From Emydura subglobosa (Eukaryota; Chordata; Testudines; Chelidae), in the NCBI GenBank assembly GCA_007922225.1, contig ML679941.1:62968099-63032098 (forward strand): DNA of 64,000 nt. The letters are read 5' to 3'. Shown piece after piece: positions 13,074 through 23,899 of the stretch (position 1 is its first letter; each line of letters opens with the position of its first letter). A program made the position numbers and the translations under genes. The notes below the pieces were generated by a model that saw only the letters and a list, made by a program, of their open reading frames with translations, was not told the origin of the DNA and did not search any database.

Positions 13074-16000
13074 GTATGGTTCTTTTTCTTTTTTTCCTAC
13101 TGGAAGCTTTATCCAGATGTTATAGAATTCATTGTTTTTGGCTTGTAATCCTAGAGCTATGACTTAAATCCCAGACTCTACAGAATAACATTATTAATGT
13201 TGTAAGCATGATAAATTATAGGTAAAAAAAAAATTGCATTAACCTTCCAACTTTGCAGATTTTGTACTTGCTGAGGGCAGGAAACAATGAGGATAGACAA
13301 AAAATTATTTTAAAAGTGGCCAAAGAGGCCACAATTTTGTGGACCTGAATTTAAATAAAGTAATCTGTTAGGGCAACAGCTCGTGGCAGTGGTTTAAAAG
13401 AGATGGCATTCTTCTACCATCACTGACTTTCCCCCAAACCATTCCTTGTTCATAGCACTCAATGTTCTAACTGTACAAAACCATAAACAGGCCTGTCTAA
13501 TCCCAAAACCAGAGTAGACCTACTCCAGGAAATCATCTAACATTTGACCAAGAGACTGTACACTCATTTTATATCAGCACAGCATGATGGATTGGTGCTT
13601 AAATTGAGGATAAGGGCATGACCCCAAATCTTCAACTACTGTGGCAGTAGGAAACCACCACCTCTAATCTCCGTTGATTTTTTATCCCTTTTGCCAGGAC
13701 CCACCACAAGAGATGCTGTTAGCCTCAACTTCAGCTTCTCACTCACAAATCCCAGCCAAAAATCAACTGAGTCCCATATGTTAAGGTTAAAGAGATCAGA
13801 ACTAACGTTAGAGATCTTCAGACTGAAACATGTCAGGACAATTAGACAGGATGCTCTCGCCCCCAAATGTCACATCCTCAACAAACTGCATGAAACATCT
13901 CAACTGCTTAAGGATTTAGACCAAAATGTAAATTCTAGAACCTCCATACCCTAAATCATCAGTAAGCCCTAAGGAAATGTTTTTGCCATCTTCTGTTGTC
14001 CCAGTAACTTATCTATTATATCCTAGATCAATTGTCAGATTGGCCCATTCATTTCCTTATAACATTTCCATTTCCCACTCTTTCTAAGTGCTCATCTTCA
14101 CTTAAAATGCTACAGCAGCACAGCTGAGCCACTTTAGTGCTTCAGTGTAGATGCTACCTATGCCAACGAGAGGGATTCTCGTGTCAGCATTGGTAATCCA
14201 CTTTTCCAAGAGCCAGTAACTAGATTGACCTAGCACTGTCTACGTGCGGACGTAGGTCGGCTTCCCTATACCACTTGGGTTGTGGATTTTTCACACCCCT
14301 TACCGATGTAGTTAAATGTACCTAATTTCTAGTGTAGGCTAGGCCTCATTTAGTGAGAGACAAGTAAGCTCAAGCTGCCATTTGACAATAATATATTTCA
14401 GAGGCAAACAATCAGCTGGAGATGCTTTTGGCCACACACAGTAATTATATACTTTTTGCACCCGGTGTACTTACGTTCACAAAAGAAAGATCATCATGTT
14501 CCCCTTTCCACACTTTCTCTTGAAGTTATTAGAAAGGTGGATTCCAAGAAGTTATCCTCTGCCCATAGGTGCTATCCCTGCGCCAGAGACTCTCTCGGGA
14601 ACGTGTGTGGCGAAGGCTTGTCGTTTCATCCCATTAGGCTCAGGGAAGGGGCAGACAGAGCAGAACAGTTAGAGCACTACTCCCTCTGTCGGGAGTGACC
14701 CAGCTAGTGTTCTCTGGGAGCTTGCAATGTATTGAGAACAATCCCACTGTTGTTACTTGCATGGCAGTTCCCATTTGCTGAACTACAGGAGGCCGCAGAC
14801 ACCATAGGGGCTGGTTTAGAGAACTCACATCCACATCCAGAGCACTCACTGGTCTGTGCCAGCATGTAAACAGCTGGCTTTTGCTGACTTGTGTCTCAAC
14901 ATCACTTGATTCTATTCCATTGGCATATTTGCAGGAAGAGTGGCTGCTCTCTGGCTGATGCTGGTCATCGGTATTCACCAGCACGCTGTTAGTAATAGAG
15001 AGTGAGTTACAGGAGTAGCTAACAGTGAAACCCGTCCCAGTATCTGCCACAATCTACCTGATCATTACAAGAGGAATCATGCAACAGCAACACAAATTCC
15101 AGCCTGGACAGCAGTAACGCTGCCCTTCTTTCTAGCTGGGGTTCTCATTCACTTCTAAGGCTGACACCGAGACTTGTAGGCTGCTGTGCAGCAGGAGGAG
15201 AGACTTCTGGAGTAGGGCAGAGGTCAGCAGTGACCACAGGGAATACCTGCAATAGCCAGTTATTTCACTGGCAGTAAAGGGGGGAAGTAGATTTTATGTA
15301 GTGTAAATCGCACCTGTTACGCTCTAAAAGGAATGGGAAGGGAGAACTGCAGCTACTTGGAGCACAGCTGAAGGAAAGTCCAGGGTGCAGGTTGGCAGCA
15401 TAGTGACCTCTGGGACAAGAAAGAGGAGTGGGTGATAGAGAGAGGAACAGTGCTGGGGATTTGGGGAGTAGGGATGGTATGAGTAGTAAGCTGTGCGGTA
15501 TTTATTTATTATATTGTGGTAGTGTCACAGAATGTGTTCACTGCATATTCTTTGGTTGCACAGAGAATGTTCTTTGGCTGTAATTCCTATAAGTACAATA
15601 TCTTTCCAACTGTAGAAAAATCTTCCACTCATTTCATTTTTTTCTTAATTCTTTGGATCATAAAAATCAAATACTCTCACACCATTAGGATTCATGGGCT
15701 GAAAACTCTATTTTACAGGATCTGTGTGTCATTTTAAACTGCAGTCTCTCTAAAGTTTTTATTTTGTTTAACTTTAAGTACTGCAAGTTGAAAATGAACA
15801 TTCGTGCAGTCACTAGAGACTTAAAAAGATATTTTAATGTATTGTGCATTAAATTAAAAGATTATTTAAGAATACAGTATAGTATCTAAATTGAGCTGTT
15901 TTTATGCTTATAGTTGTATAGGAATATAGCCAAGAAAAATTAAATTTCTTTTTTCTTAGTGCTTTCAAAAATTGAAGAGGATACATATATATGCATTTCG

Positions 16001-16212
16001 TTATCATTGCTTGTCCTATAAATAAATCCTAAATAACAGAAGTGAACTGATTAACATCCCCTAATGGTTTTAACACTCTTAAGTGTACACGCTCATGTTA
16101 TATCACATAATTAATCTTATAAAATGTCTTTTCCACCAGCCTTTATATAACACGTTTATAAAATGTCCTGATAAAGAATAAACATAGCAGTTTAATTTCT
16201 TCACTTTTAAAG
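13074..16212 (+). other. METTL25 intron
   Basis: The intron runs from donor gtatgg to acceptor ttaaag. It contains one MITE (14096-14346), an unexplained open frame on the minus strand (14640-15050), and otherwise unique AT-rich sequence. Confidence 0.75.
14096..14346. mobile_element. MITE with fold-back structure
   Basis: It has MITE structure with internal palindromes: ctcgtgtcagcattggtaat answers the preceding atgctacctatgccaacgag, and a hairpin lies around ttgtggatttttcacacccc. The right end (agtgtaggctaggcct) resembles the common turtle MITE end. The left end is degraded. Family membership was recognised by pattern only. Confidence 0.65.
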
Positions 16213-16242
16213 GCTTTGGAACGAGTTGCAGTCAGCCAAGTG
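16213..16242 (+). CDS. METTL25: METTL25 30-nt micro-exon
   Basis: The acceptor is ttaaag and the donor is a consensus gtaagt at 16243. The exon encodes exactly ten codons, ALERVAVSQV. It bridges ACL of the previous exon and LPTES of the next in phase 0 on both sides, so skipping it would keep the frame. The peptide matches the ALERVA segment known in METTL25, which supports an exon this short. Confidence 0.85.
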
Positions 16243-18663
16243 GTAAGTAATGTTTATTTTAACCCTTCTAATGACAAAACTGTTTTCTCTTTTTGAATAC
16301 TTTTAATACATGACCTTCTCCTGAACTTGCAATTTACTGGTTTCTAAAACACTACAATTAACAGAATATAAATCAAAGCCAGATTGATCATGTTTCAGCA
16401 CCACAAAATTGCATTTTTATTGCCTTATCTGCACATAGTGATGCTAAAGAATCTATTTTCTTCAGACAGTCAAGAGTCAGCCAACACATATTTTAAGGAA
16501 AGTACAAATTTAATATAGATGAAAATATCTTATTTTAATCGTAAGCTATTTTTGTGCTTAATCATGCAGGTTAATATTCTTCACAAATCCAAAAGTGCGT
16601 CTTTAAAAAATGAAAGTGTAAAATTACCCTTCTAAACTTTGGGTGTTTTCTTACGCAAACTGGTCCAACAGAGGCTCCTGGCCCAATGCAGCTCATCTTT
16701 AGAGGATTCACTGACCTCTTTATTCTGAGGAACCGTAATGTTTTTGGGTGTAGTAACATCTCAGTAGGAGTAAGAAGTTAGTTCAGGCTCTTCCCAACTC
16801 ATTACATTTTGGTAGTTTCTGCAGAGATTTCCAACAATAATGCCACTTGTGTTTTTTGAGGCAAAAACTTGTCCAAAAGGAAATAATCTGAAATGGCCAA
16901 AATATTGTTCATAAATTACTGTGGGGAACTCTGAAAAGAGTTATTCTTCAATTTTTTATTAAAATTGATTTTAATAAAAGAGGAGTGGAACTTTATGTAC
17001 ATCTAACTATTAAAACAAGTTGAACAGTAGGAAATTAACTCCTGTTACTGCAACAAAAATGACAGTGTAAACTAGTCCCCTATATTTTAAGAATATTTAA
17101 TTCTTTAATTTTAATGTAAATAATTAAAACATACTTGGCTCTCTGGCATCACATCCCGTGGTTAAAATTTGGTTAGTAACTAGAGAAAATTAACAATGTT
17201 TTGCCCCACCAGAAGCCTAGCCTGGTACTTGGTTGTCTTCCTGAATCTGGTACAGCAAACTGCAGACAAAACTCCTAAACCGTGTTGAGCAATGTAGTTG
17301 GCCAGACAGTCCTATTACCCTCCCAGCACTCACTCTTAGGTCTACATTTTCTCAGAAAGCAGATGCAAACTCAGTGCAGGAGCATGATTGGTGGACCAAT
17401 CTAACCAGAGAAACCTCCAAAAGCCTATAATCAAATTAACATAATATTTTAAGTTAAGTTACATACTGATAGGCTGTATTTGAAAATTGAAATGCAAAAA
17501 CCAGGATAAGCATGCATATTTAGTGGGTTTTTTCACTGAAAAATATTTATTTGTAATGGCATTTTTATTTAGCTTTAGTTTATGATTACATATTACATAT
17601 TATGTCTACAGATATTGGGTAACCTAAAACCAGAAGCTATGTAATATATTTTTACTATAGTACAAGTAATATACCATCATGTAATCACAAATACAAAAGG
17701 CAAATCCCATATGTCTTCCTGATTTTTCAGTGTGGAGACCAGTAACTTTTTCACTCAGTACTACTGCCGTATTTGATATGAAGATAGGAAAGTATCGTGA
17801 CTGAGAATTGCTATATGATTTATTGTAGCACCTTGCTTCTAGCGGGAATATTTTAGCTGTCTCTCATTTTTAAATCCCTGTCTAAATTTTATTCTCTGAG
17901 TACTTTAAATCATTATTGTGTATTTTATCATATTTTTGTGTATGCACACTAACTGTACAAGTATTTAACAGACTAGATTTATAGGCCAATTTATTCTCAT
18001 TGTATGCCCATTGGCTTCAGTGGGTTTACACAGGAGATGCATTTGGCCCTATGTTTTTAACTGACAAACATTAGCTTTTCTTAAGTAAACACATCTTTCA
18101 TACCTAAAGGTATGAAGTTTTAAATGCACTCCACTGTTTTTATAAGTGCAGTGCATTCTACATGGATATCAGTGTTTCAGGGAACCAAGATAAAGTAGCT
18201 ATAAATAAGAGAACATTATGGCATCAGTAGTATGTTTTCCTTTTGCCTTTTTTTTTTTTTTTTTTTATTCATTGGACCAGACTTTGCTCTAAAGTATGAT
18301 GATGCAATTTTGGAGTAACTCCATTAACTGCAATATAGTTCCCTGGGTTTACAAATGAAGAGCAAAATTTGGCCCATCTTCCCTTCTTTTTCTCTAATCC
18401 CTATCCCTCTACCCACTTTCTACCAAACTCTGCCGTTTCCTGTGTTTATTTTTTCTCACAATTATGGTTATGTTGTTATCTGAACCATTTTAACTTGCAA
18501 ATAGGAAAATTAGTAAATTGTCCTCTCAACCAGGTAATTAAGACTGGTTTGAGAGAATACAAACCAGTAATTAGGTAAGGCAGCCAACGCCATTGTAGGT
18601 ACTCTGGTCTTGATTTTGATGCCAACTTTCCATTCCTGCTGTTCTTTGATTTTCTTTTTTCAG
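16243..18663 (+). other. METTL25 intron
   Basis: The intron is AT-rich and runs from gtaagt to tttttcag. A T-run lies near 18249-18267, and a weak palindromic repeat of the TTCAGTGGG type lies near 18000-18050. There is no other gene content. Confidence 0.75.
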
Positions 18664-18737
18664 CTCCCTACAGAATCATTGTTTTATCGAGCTGTTCTAC
18701 AGGTTATTATAGAGGAATGTTATGGTGTCACCAAAAG
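18664..18737 (+). CDS. METTL25: METTL25 coding exon (LPTESLFYRAVLQ)
   Basis: The acceptor is ttttttcag and the donor gtatga starts at 18738. It encodes LPTESLFYRAVLQ followed by VIIEECYGVTK, then two bases of a split codon that the next exon completes. The segment belongs to the conserved C-terminal half of METTL25. It has no stops and its phase agrees with both neighbours. Confidence 0.9.
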
Positions 18738-19039
18738 GTATGAGACTCTGAGCCTAATTCTGCCTTCCTTACTCTGCAAATTGTAACTATTAACATGAGA
18801 CTTGCAGAATCAGGCCATAAATTTTGCCTGTATATGTTTGCATTATGAATGCAGTCAGTAATAATACAAGACTGTCATTTGCTCTGAATCCATATGCAGA
18901 GGATACCATCTGCACAGAGCTCTTGTCCTTCCAGCATAGGAGAGGGGTTAACCCTATCCTTGCATTGTATATGTAGGGAACTGTGACAAATGCACTAAAA
19001 AGTTGATGGTCCCAAGCCTAGCGAGGGCTGAGTTTGGCT

Positions 19040-19480
19040 CCCATGATGGGACAGGGCATAAAGGACAGGGTAGACAGGTCCAGCGAGATTTCTGGTACCC
19101 ACAGGACTTCCAGGATGGGCTGGAGGTCTTGCAGGATTTGGCATGAGATTTGGAGCCATAAAAATAGCCCTGCATTCAGGGCCACTTCCTGTTTGTCAGT
19201 CTGTCCAGCGGTCAATGCACCCTCTCTCCCTTACATAGGTCACTGCTTCGGGACTGGGAAGGAGTTTTTCCCCTTACCACCTAGGGCGTTTGAAGCTGAT
19301 TGGGTTTTTCATCTTCCTCACAGTGAAACCTAAGGGTTGGGGTTTTTTGTACAACTGGAGGGCTGGGATTCCCCCCCACCCAGTGGGCACAGTGGGACCT
19401 ATGTGAGAGTCATTTAGTTGTCACAGTTTTTGACAGGTGCCCAGTGCAGGAAGTTGCCGATTTAGGCTTCAGATTCAATA
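19040..19480. repeat. GC-richer repeat-like block, class unknown
   Basis: Base composition is higher in GC than the surrounding intron and several overlapping short open frames appear on both strands. The phrasing around ggactgggaaggagtttttc resembles interspersed repeats of turtles. The right side ends in an AATAAA-like stretch near 19477. It may be an LTR or a LINE fragment, but I cannot tell which. Confidence 0.35.
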
Positions 19481-20756
19481 AAGAATGGTAACATAATGGG
19501 CATCCCAACAGTATCTCCGTTCAGGATGGGGACAAAGTGTCTAACCCCTTGGGGACACATCCAAACCAGGGGCTGGAACATACCCTGGGAGGATCATCCT
19601 GCCAATGTACTTTATAGCGGTCCTTGCAGAGGAGTGGGTGTTAAGATCCCCTCTCTCTTCAGCCCCCAAAAGTGGGAGGGATGCTAGTGGGCGGATGGAG
19701 GTACCCAAAAAAACCTCCTAGTGTTATGATTGGCTCCACCTGTGGTTAGAGCATCCTCAAGAATTAGCAAAGGAACAGTGGACTGCCACTGTCAGCACTG
19801 GGCTGTATTTCAATGGTAACCTTGGATATAATTGGACTACTAAAGTTGTGGCCTGGTTAAACCCAGACCATGTGTTCTTGCCTTCTTCCATGTGGTGAGC
19901 ACACCAAAATACAGCTTTGAGCTATATAGATTATTTTTCAGAGAACCTCTGTGCCTGAGCGTGCTTCTTCATCACAGGTCTCAGAGTCACCTACTGACTT
20001 GAATGCCTGTCAGTGCATATTGAGGAGAGCAGCAAGGAGCCCAAGAGCCAAAATGGATGCACGAGACCAGTGGCAAATTGTCTGTGGGATTTTACAGTGA
20101 GACCACAGCTTTTTTCTGCCAATGGGCAACCTCCCAACAGAAACATTTCTTCCTTTGTATGGCATCATGTGTGATAAAACTACACAGAAAATTTAGCAGA
20201 ACAAAACATGAGAATAAGATTGTAAAAACTGAAAGTATGGGCTAGGCAAGTGCGTGTTAAAGTAAAGGTAACGTGGGGGAAGTAATAGATTGCACTTTTG
20301 AAATGAAAAATGTTTTAGGCCCAGTTTTAATGTGAGATGAAGTTTGGATGAAGTAGCTGGAATTTTCTTCGTCTCTGTGAAGCCTAGTGGGACCATTTCA
20401 GCAGTTTTTAAGATGTCAGGTTCCTTATCCAATAACACTTAAAAAGCAGTTTAAGACAATTAAAAGAATGAATTATGATGCCTTGAGTCATTAAGAGCCC
20501 ATTCTGACTTTTTAGAGCTTCATGAATAAAGTATATATCTTTCTTGTTACAACTGTGTTGCTTCTGATTTGTAGGACAGAAGCACTAAATTCATATTTTT
20601 CCAAAGAATGTTTTAGATGCATAGCCATTAAGTAGTCTTCAGACTGCATTTGCACAAAGATTTTATTGCATTGGAATAATAAAAAATATGGTCGTAGGAA
20701 TTTCCTCCTCCCCCCCCAATCCCCCGAAAAAAAATATTTAAAGCTAATTAACACAA

Positions 20757-20840
20757 AGAACTTGGATCCTGACCAAAAGCCCAGTGAAGTCAATGAGAGT
20801 CTTTCTGTCAACTTCAGTGGGCTTTGAATCAAGCCCTCAG
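20757..20840. repeat. Short palindromic interspersed repeat
   Basis: The left arm (gatcctgaccaaaagcccag, then tgaagtcaatgag) is answered by its complement on the right (caacttcagtgggctttgaa, then tcaagccctc). This is the small amniote palindrome family with a core like TTGACTTCAATGGG. Confidence 0.65.
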
Positions 20841-21324
20841 TTGAAAAGAATAAACTTTCTAAGAGATTCCAGTAAAATAGTTTTTAAGATGATATACCTG
20901 TCAAGCTGTCCTACAGTGACTCAATAGCATGAGTACCAATCTCAGGGCAGACTGTTAAAAGCCAGGACACAAACCCCAAATTGGCACTGAGTTCTCTACT
21001 TAAATTTCATCAACAAGCATCAAGTACAAACTCCTCAGGTACTATAATAGTCTAACCATGGAGTCATAGAGAGTGCCCTTGGGTACTCCAGTTTACCTTG
21101 TCATGTAGACAAGCTTGCTTTTGTGATAAATGGTCCCTTTCACCAAAAATCACAATATTAGGTTGCTCCCAGTCCCAAAGGACCAGTCACTTACCTCAGG
21201 TCAGTTGCACCTTAGATCTCACACCAAAGACAATACTTGTAGCCAACTCTATAATAAACTATCTAGAGATTTGGTAAGTAGGAAATATTTACAAGGTTAA
21301 AGCAGGTAAACAGAAACACACAAA

Positions 21325-21445
21325 TAGGGTGACCAGATGTCCCGATTTTATAGGGACGGTTCTGATATTCGGGGCTTTTTCTTATATGGGCGCCTTTTAC
21401 TCCCCACTCTCTGTCCCGATTTTTCACACTAGCTATCTGGTCACA
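21325..21445. mobile_element. hAT-like MITE, second copy
   Basis: It starts TAGGGTGACCAGATGTCCCG and ends near atctggtcac. It is the inverted-orientation relative of the copy at 1868-1989. The right terminus is mutated, and no target duplication could be confirmed. Confidence 0.72.
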
Positions 21446-21848
21446 GTTACAGTCTTAAGTTTCAAAAGGTAATAGAAGCTTCTATAATAAGTTAGCTCTA
21501 TATGTCCCATGGGGTAATCCATACTAAACACTGAGGACCTCTTCCTTATGCCTAGAAAACCTTGCCCTTGAGAGTCCAAGCAGCACAGCGATACAGTTTC
21601 TCCTTGTCAGGGATTTCCCTTTTCGCCTTCTCTAAGCTGCCAACTCAGCTGATGGAAGGAATTCATTTGCATATTTCCTCTTCATGGGTGGGAGCAGGGA
21701 GACCAATTAGCAAACCTTTTGTCCTTTGATCTTCCACATTATTTCATCTGGTGTCGAATGGTCTTCTCTGTTAGGCAGGATCTAACACTTTCTGTTGGAA
21801 GCCAGCATTTCACACTAAATTCAAGTCCCATTCCTATATGGTGATTTA

Positions 21849-22036
21849 GGCTATGTCTACACTAGCACTTATGTTGGCAAAACTTTTATTTCTCAGGGAT
21901 GCGAAAAAAACACATCCCTGAGTGACATAAATTTTGCCGGCATAAGCGCTTGTGTGCACAGCACTGTGTCAGTGGGAGAGCGTCAGCTGTATCGATACAG
22001 CTGTGCTGCTGTAAGCTTGTAAGTGTAGACATGACC
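21849..22036. mobile_element. MITE with TTA target duplication (Harbinger-like)
   Basis: The left end is GGCTATGTCTACACTAG and the right end is the complement of nearly the same (agtgtagacatgacc). TTA flanks both sides, which fits the 3-bp duplications of PIF/Harbinger elements. Internal inverted pieces include catccctgag against ctcagggatg. It has no coding capacity. The superfamily is inferred from the duplication only. Confidence 0.65.
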
Positions 22037-23209
22037 TTACACAGTTACAGAGACATACAGTGCAAATATTCAAATACTGTCTCACAATATAGAATACAGA
22101 TGTTATAAACGAGAATAATGCATATACAATTTACAAGCATTTAATAAAGTCTAAACACTAAGCACACTTTTATAACTCTAATATTTATTTTAACACACAT
22201 ACACACAGGTGACCCAGACTACTTCCACCTATGTATTTGTCAATATCGAAGTGAGGCATGGGAACCTTGGTGTAATCTGGCACCTGCTTTGCCAGTGTTA
22301 CAATACCTAACTAATATTTTATGAAAAGTTTGTTTGTGCATAAATAATACATTGAAGAGAGAATTTGTGAGTAGTTAATGTGTTTGAGAATATGATTCTT
22401 ACAGCACGAGACAGCCAAGGTCAGTGAGATTTGGAACTGTCTGTTGTATAAGTGATATCTATGAAAGTTAATTCAGACTGAGGCCTGACAAAACATATTC
22501 AGACATTTTTATAAGGTATTTTAAATGAAGAGAAGAGATTACCTGTAATTTGCTAATGTGAGTGCATTTTCTGTATGTCTTCTGGTCCTTTTTCTGCATT
22601 GCTTTATCACTTTGCCTGAACTAATTTAAATATTGGGCAAGTTTCCCAAGAGGCACCCGAAATGGGAAATCCAGAAAATTCTGACATTGCCTAATATAAA
22701 TGAGAATCACATTATACATCTTTGTTTACATTACACATAAATCTAGGAGACAAAACTCCAGGGCATCAGTCAGATCAGAATCACACAACTTACTATATGG
22801 TCCTGGATCGATAATTGGCATTGAAGAGGTTCTGCTTTCATAAACATTTAACTCTTGCTAATATTAGCAGGCGATTCATTGAAAATGGTCACTGTGTAAT
22901 GCAGCCAATAATATTTTTTAAAATGTTAGGAGAGGAACAGAAATAAAAAAATCACCTTTACGTCTTTCATAATTTCAGGTATTCATGAGTAATTGTATTT
23001 TTGGTCTAAAAACATCTTTGGTATTAGTTAGCTTGCTTTGATGTATTTTTAGGTAAAAGAAAAAGTAAATTTTAAATAAATTATTATTCTAACTTCATAG
23101 TATATCCTATTGTATATGTTTGCAATGGATCTGAGAGTAGTGAAACAATAATACGGAACTTTTGTGTTGTTGGAAAATTAAAAGAATAACCTCAATAATA
23201 CATTTGCAG

Positions 23210-23303
23210 TGATCGGCATGTTGGTAAAATTTTCTCCAAGTCTTCCTCTTTTGTGGATTATGTCAGAAAGTCTCTGAAGAAACTTGAACTAGATGAGTCA
23301 AAG
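23210..23303 (+). CDS. METTL25: METTL25 coding exon (DRHVGKIFSK)
   Basis: The acceptor is catttgcag and the donor gtaagc starts at 23304. The first base completes the codon split from 18737. It then reads DRHVGKIFSKSSSFVDYVRK and SLKKLELDESK, matching the METTL25 C-terminal region. It ends on a codon boundary. The DIRS retrotransposon starts only about 242 bp downstream in the next intron. Confidence 0.92.
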
Positions 23304-23545
23304 GTAAGCAGCTGATTTCATATTGCATACAGTTCACGTATCAATGTAAACCCTAGAAGTGGCCAGCATTTTGATGGAGCTGTTTGCATATATTATGTGG
23401 GCAGCTAGTATTACTAAAATATACATCCACATCTACAGCTTTTTGTGAGTTAAACAATATTTATCTATCCACGTCAAATTATATCAGTTTGTATATTCAG
23501 TTTGGGGATTAACTTCCACTTTTCTTTTCTTTAGAATACTTGCAG

Positions 23546-23742
23546 TTCTCTCTTTGAGTGATTGCTCATATGCATTCCAACAGAGGTGAGTGCGCGCCCC
23601 GTGCACGAGTCTCCGGAAGCTTTTTTGCCCTAGCAACCCCCCGCAGGGTCGGCTCCGGCGCCCCCTGGAGTGCCGCGCTCATGTCGCGGTATATATGGCG
23701 CCGCCGACCCCGCGGGTCCCCAGTTCCTTCTTTCCGCCCGTG
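23546..23742 (+). repeat. DIRS left inverted terminal repeat
   Basis: From tgctcatatgcattccaaca to ccttctttccgcc it matches the complement of the right ITR with a few differences, for example g/c in catat-g-catt and one extra C in the gcaacccccc run. The outermost ctctctttgagtgat is not shared with the right ITR. That outer piece is copied, as complement, in the ICR. Confidence 0.92.
23688..23698 (+). promoter_or_regulatory. Candidate TATA box inside the left ITR
   Basis: The sequence gcggtatatatggcg lies about 205 bp upstream of the gag ATG. The same motif is present inverted in the right ITR. Weakened forms appear at the matching place in the other two copies (cacggtatatgagg near 63414, ccctgtatatctt near 52221). 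Retention in all copies is consistent with promoter function, but transcription is not shown. Confidence 0.45.
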
Positions 23743-23899
23743 ACGGTAGCTGGAATGCTAGTGCCCTTGCTATACATGCAAGTAGAAACCCTTGTTTTTA
23801 TGTAAATAGTTTAATAATAGTTAGATAGTTGTTAATAGTAAGATAGATTGAACATAGAGTTATAGTTAAGGACTTTCGCCCTTCGGGGCAGGCACAGCC

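Larger units (their letters stand above)
18738..23209 (+). other. METTL25 intron rich in repeats
   Basis: It runs from gtatga to catttgcag. It includes the GC-richer block at 19040-19480, a palindromic repeat at 20757-20840, the second hAT-like MITE at 21325-21445 and a MITE at 21849-22036. The remainder is unremarkable. Confidence 0.75.
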
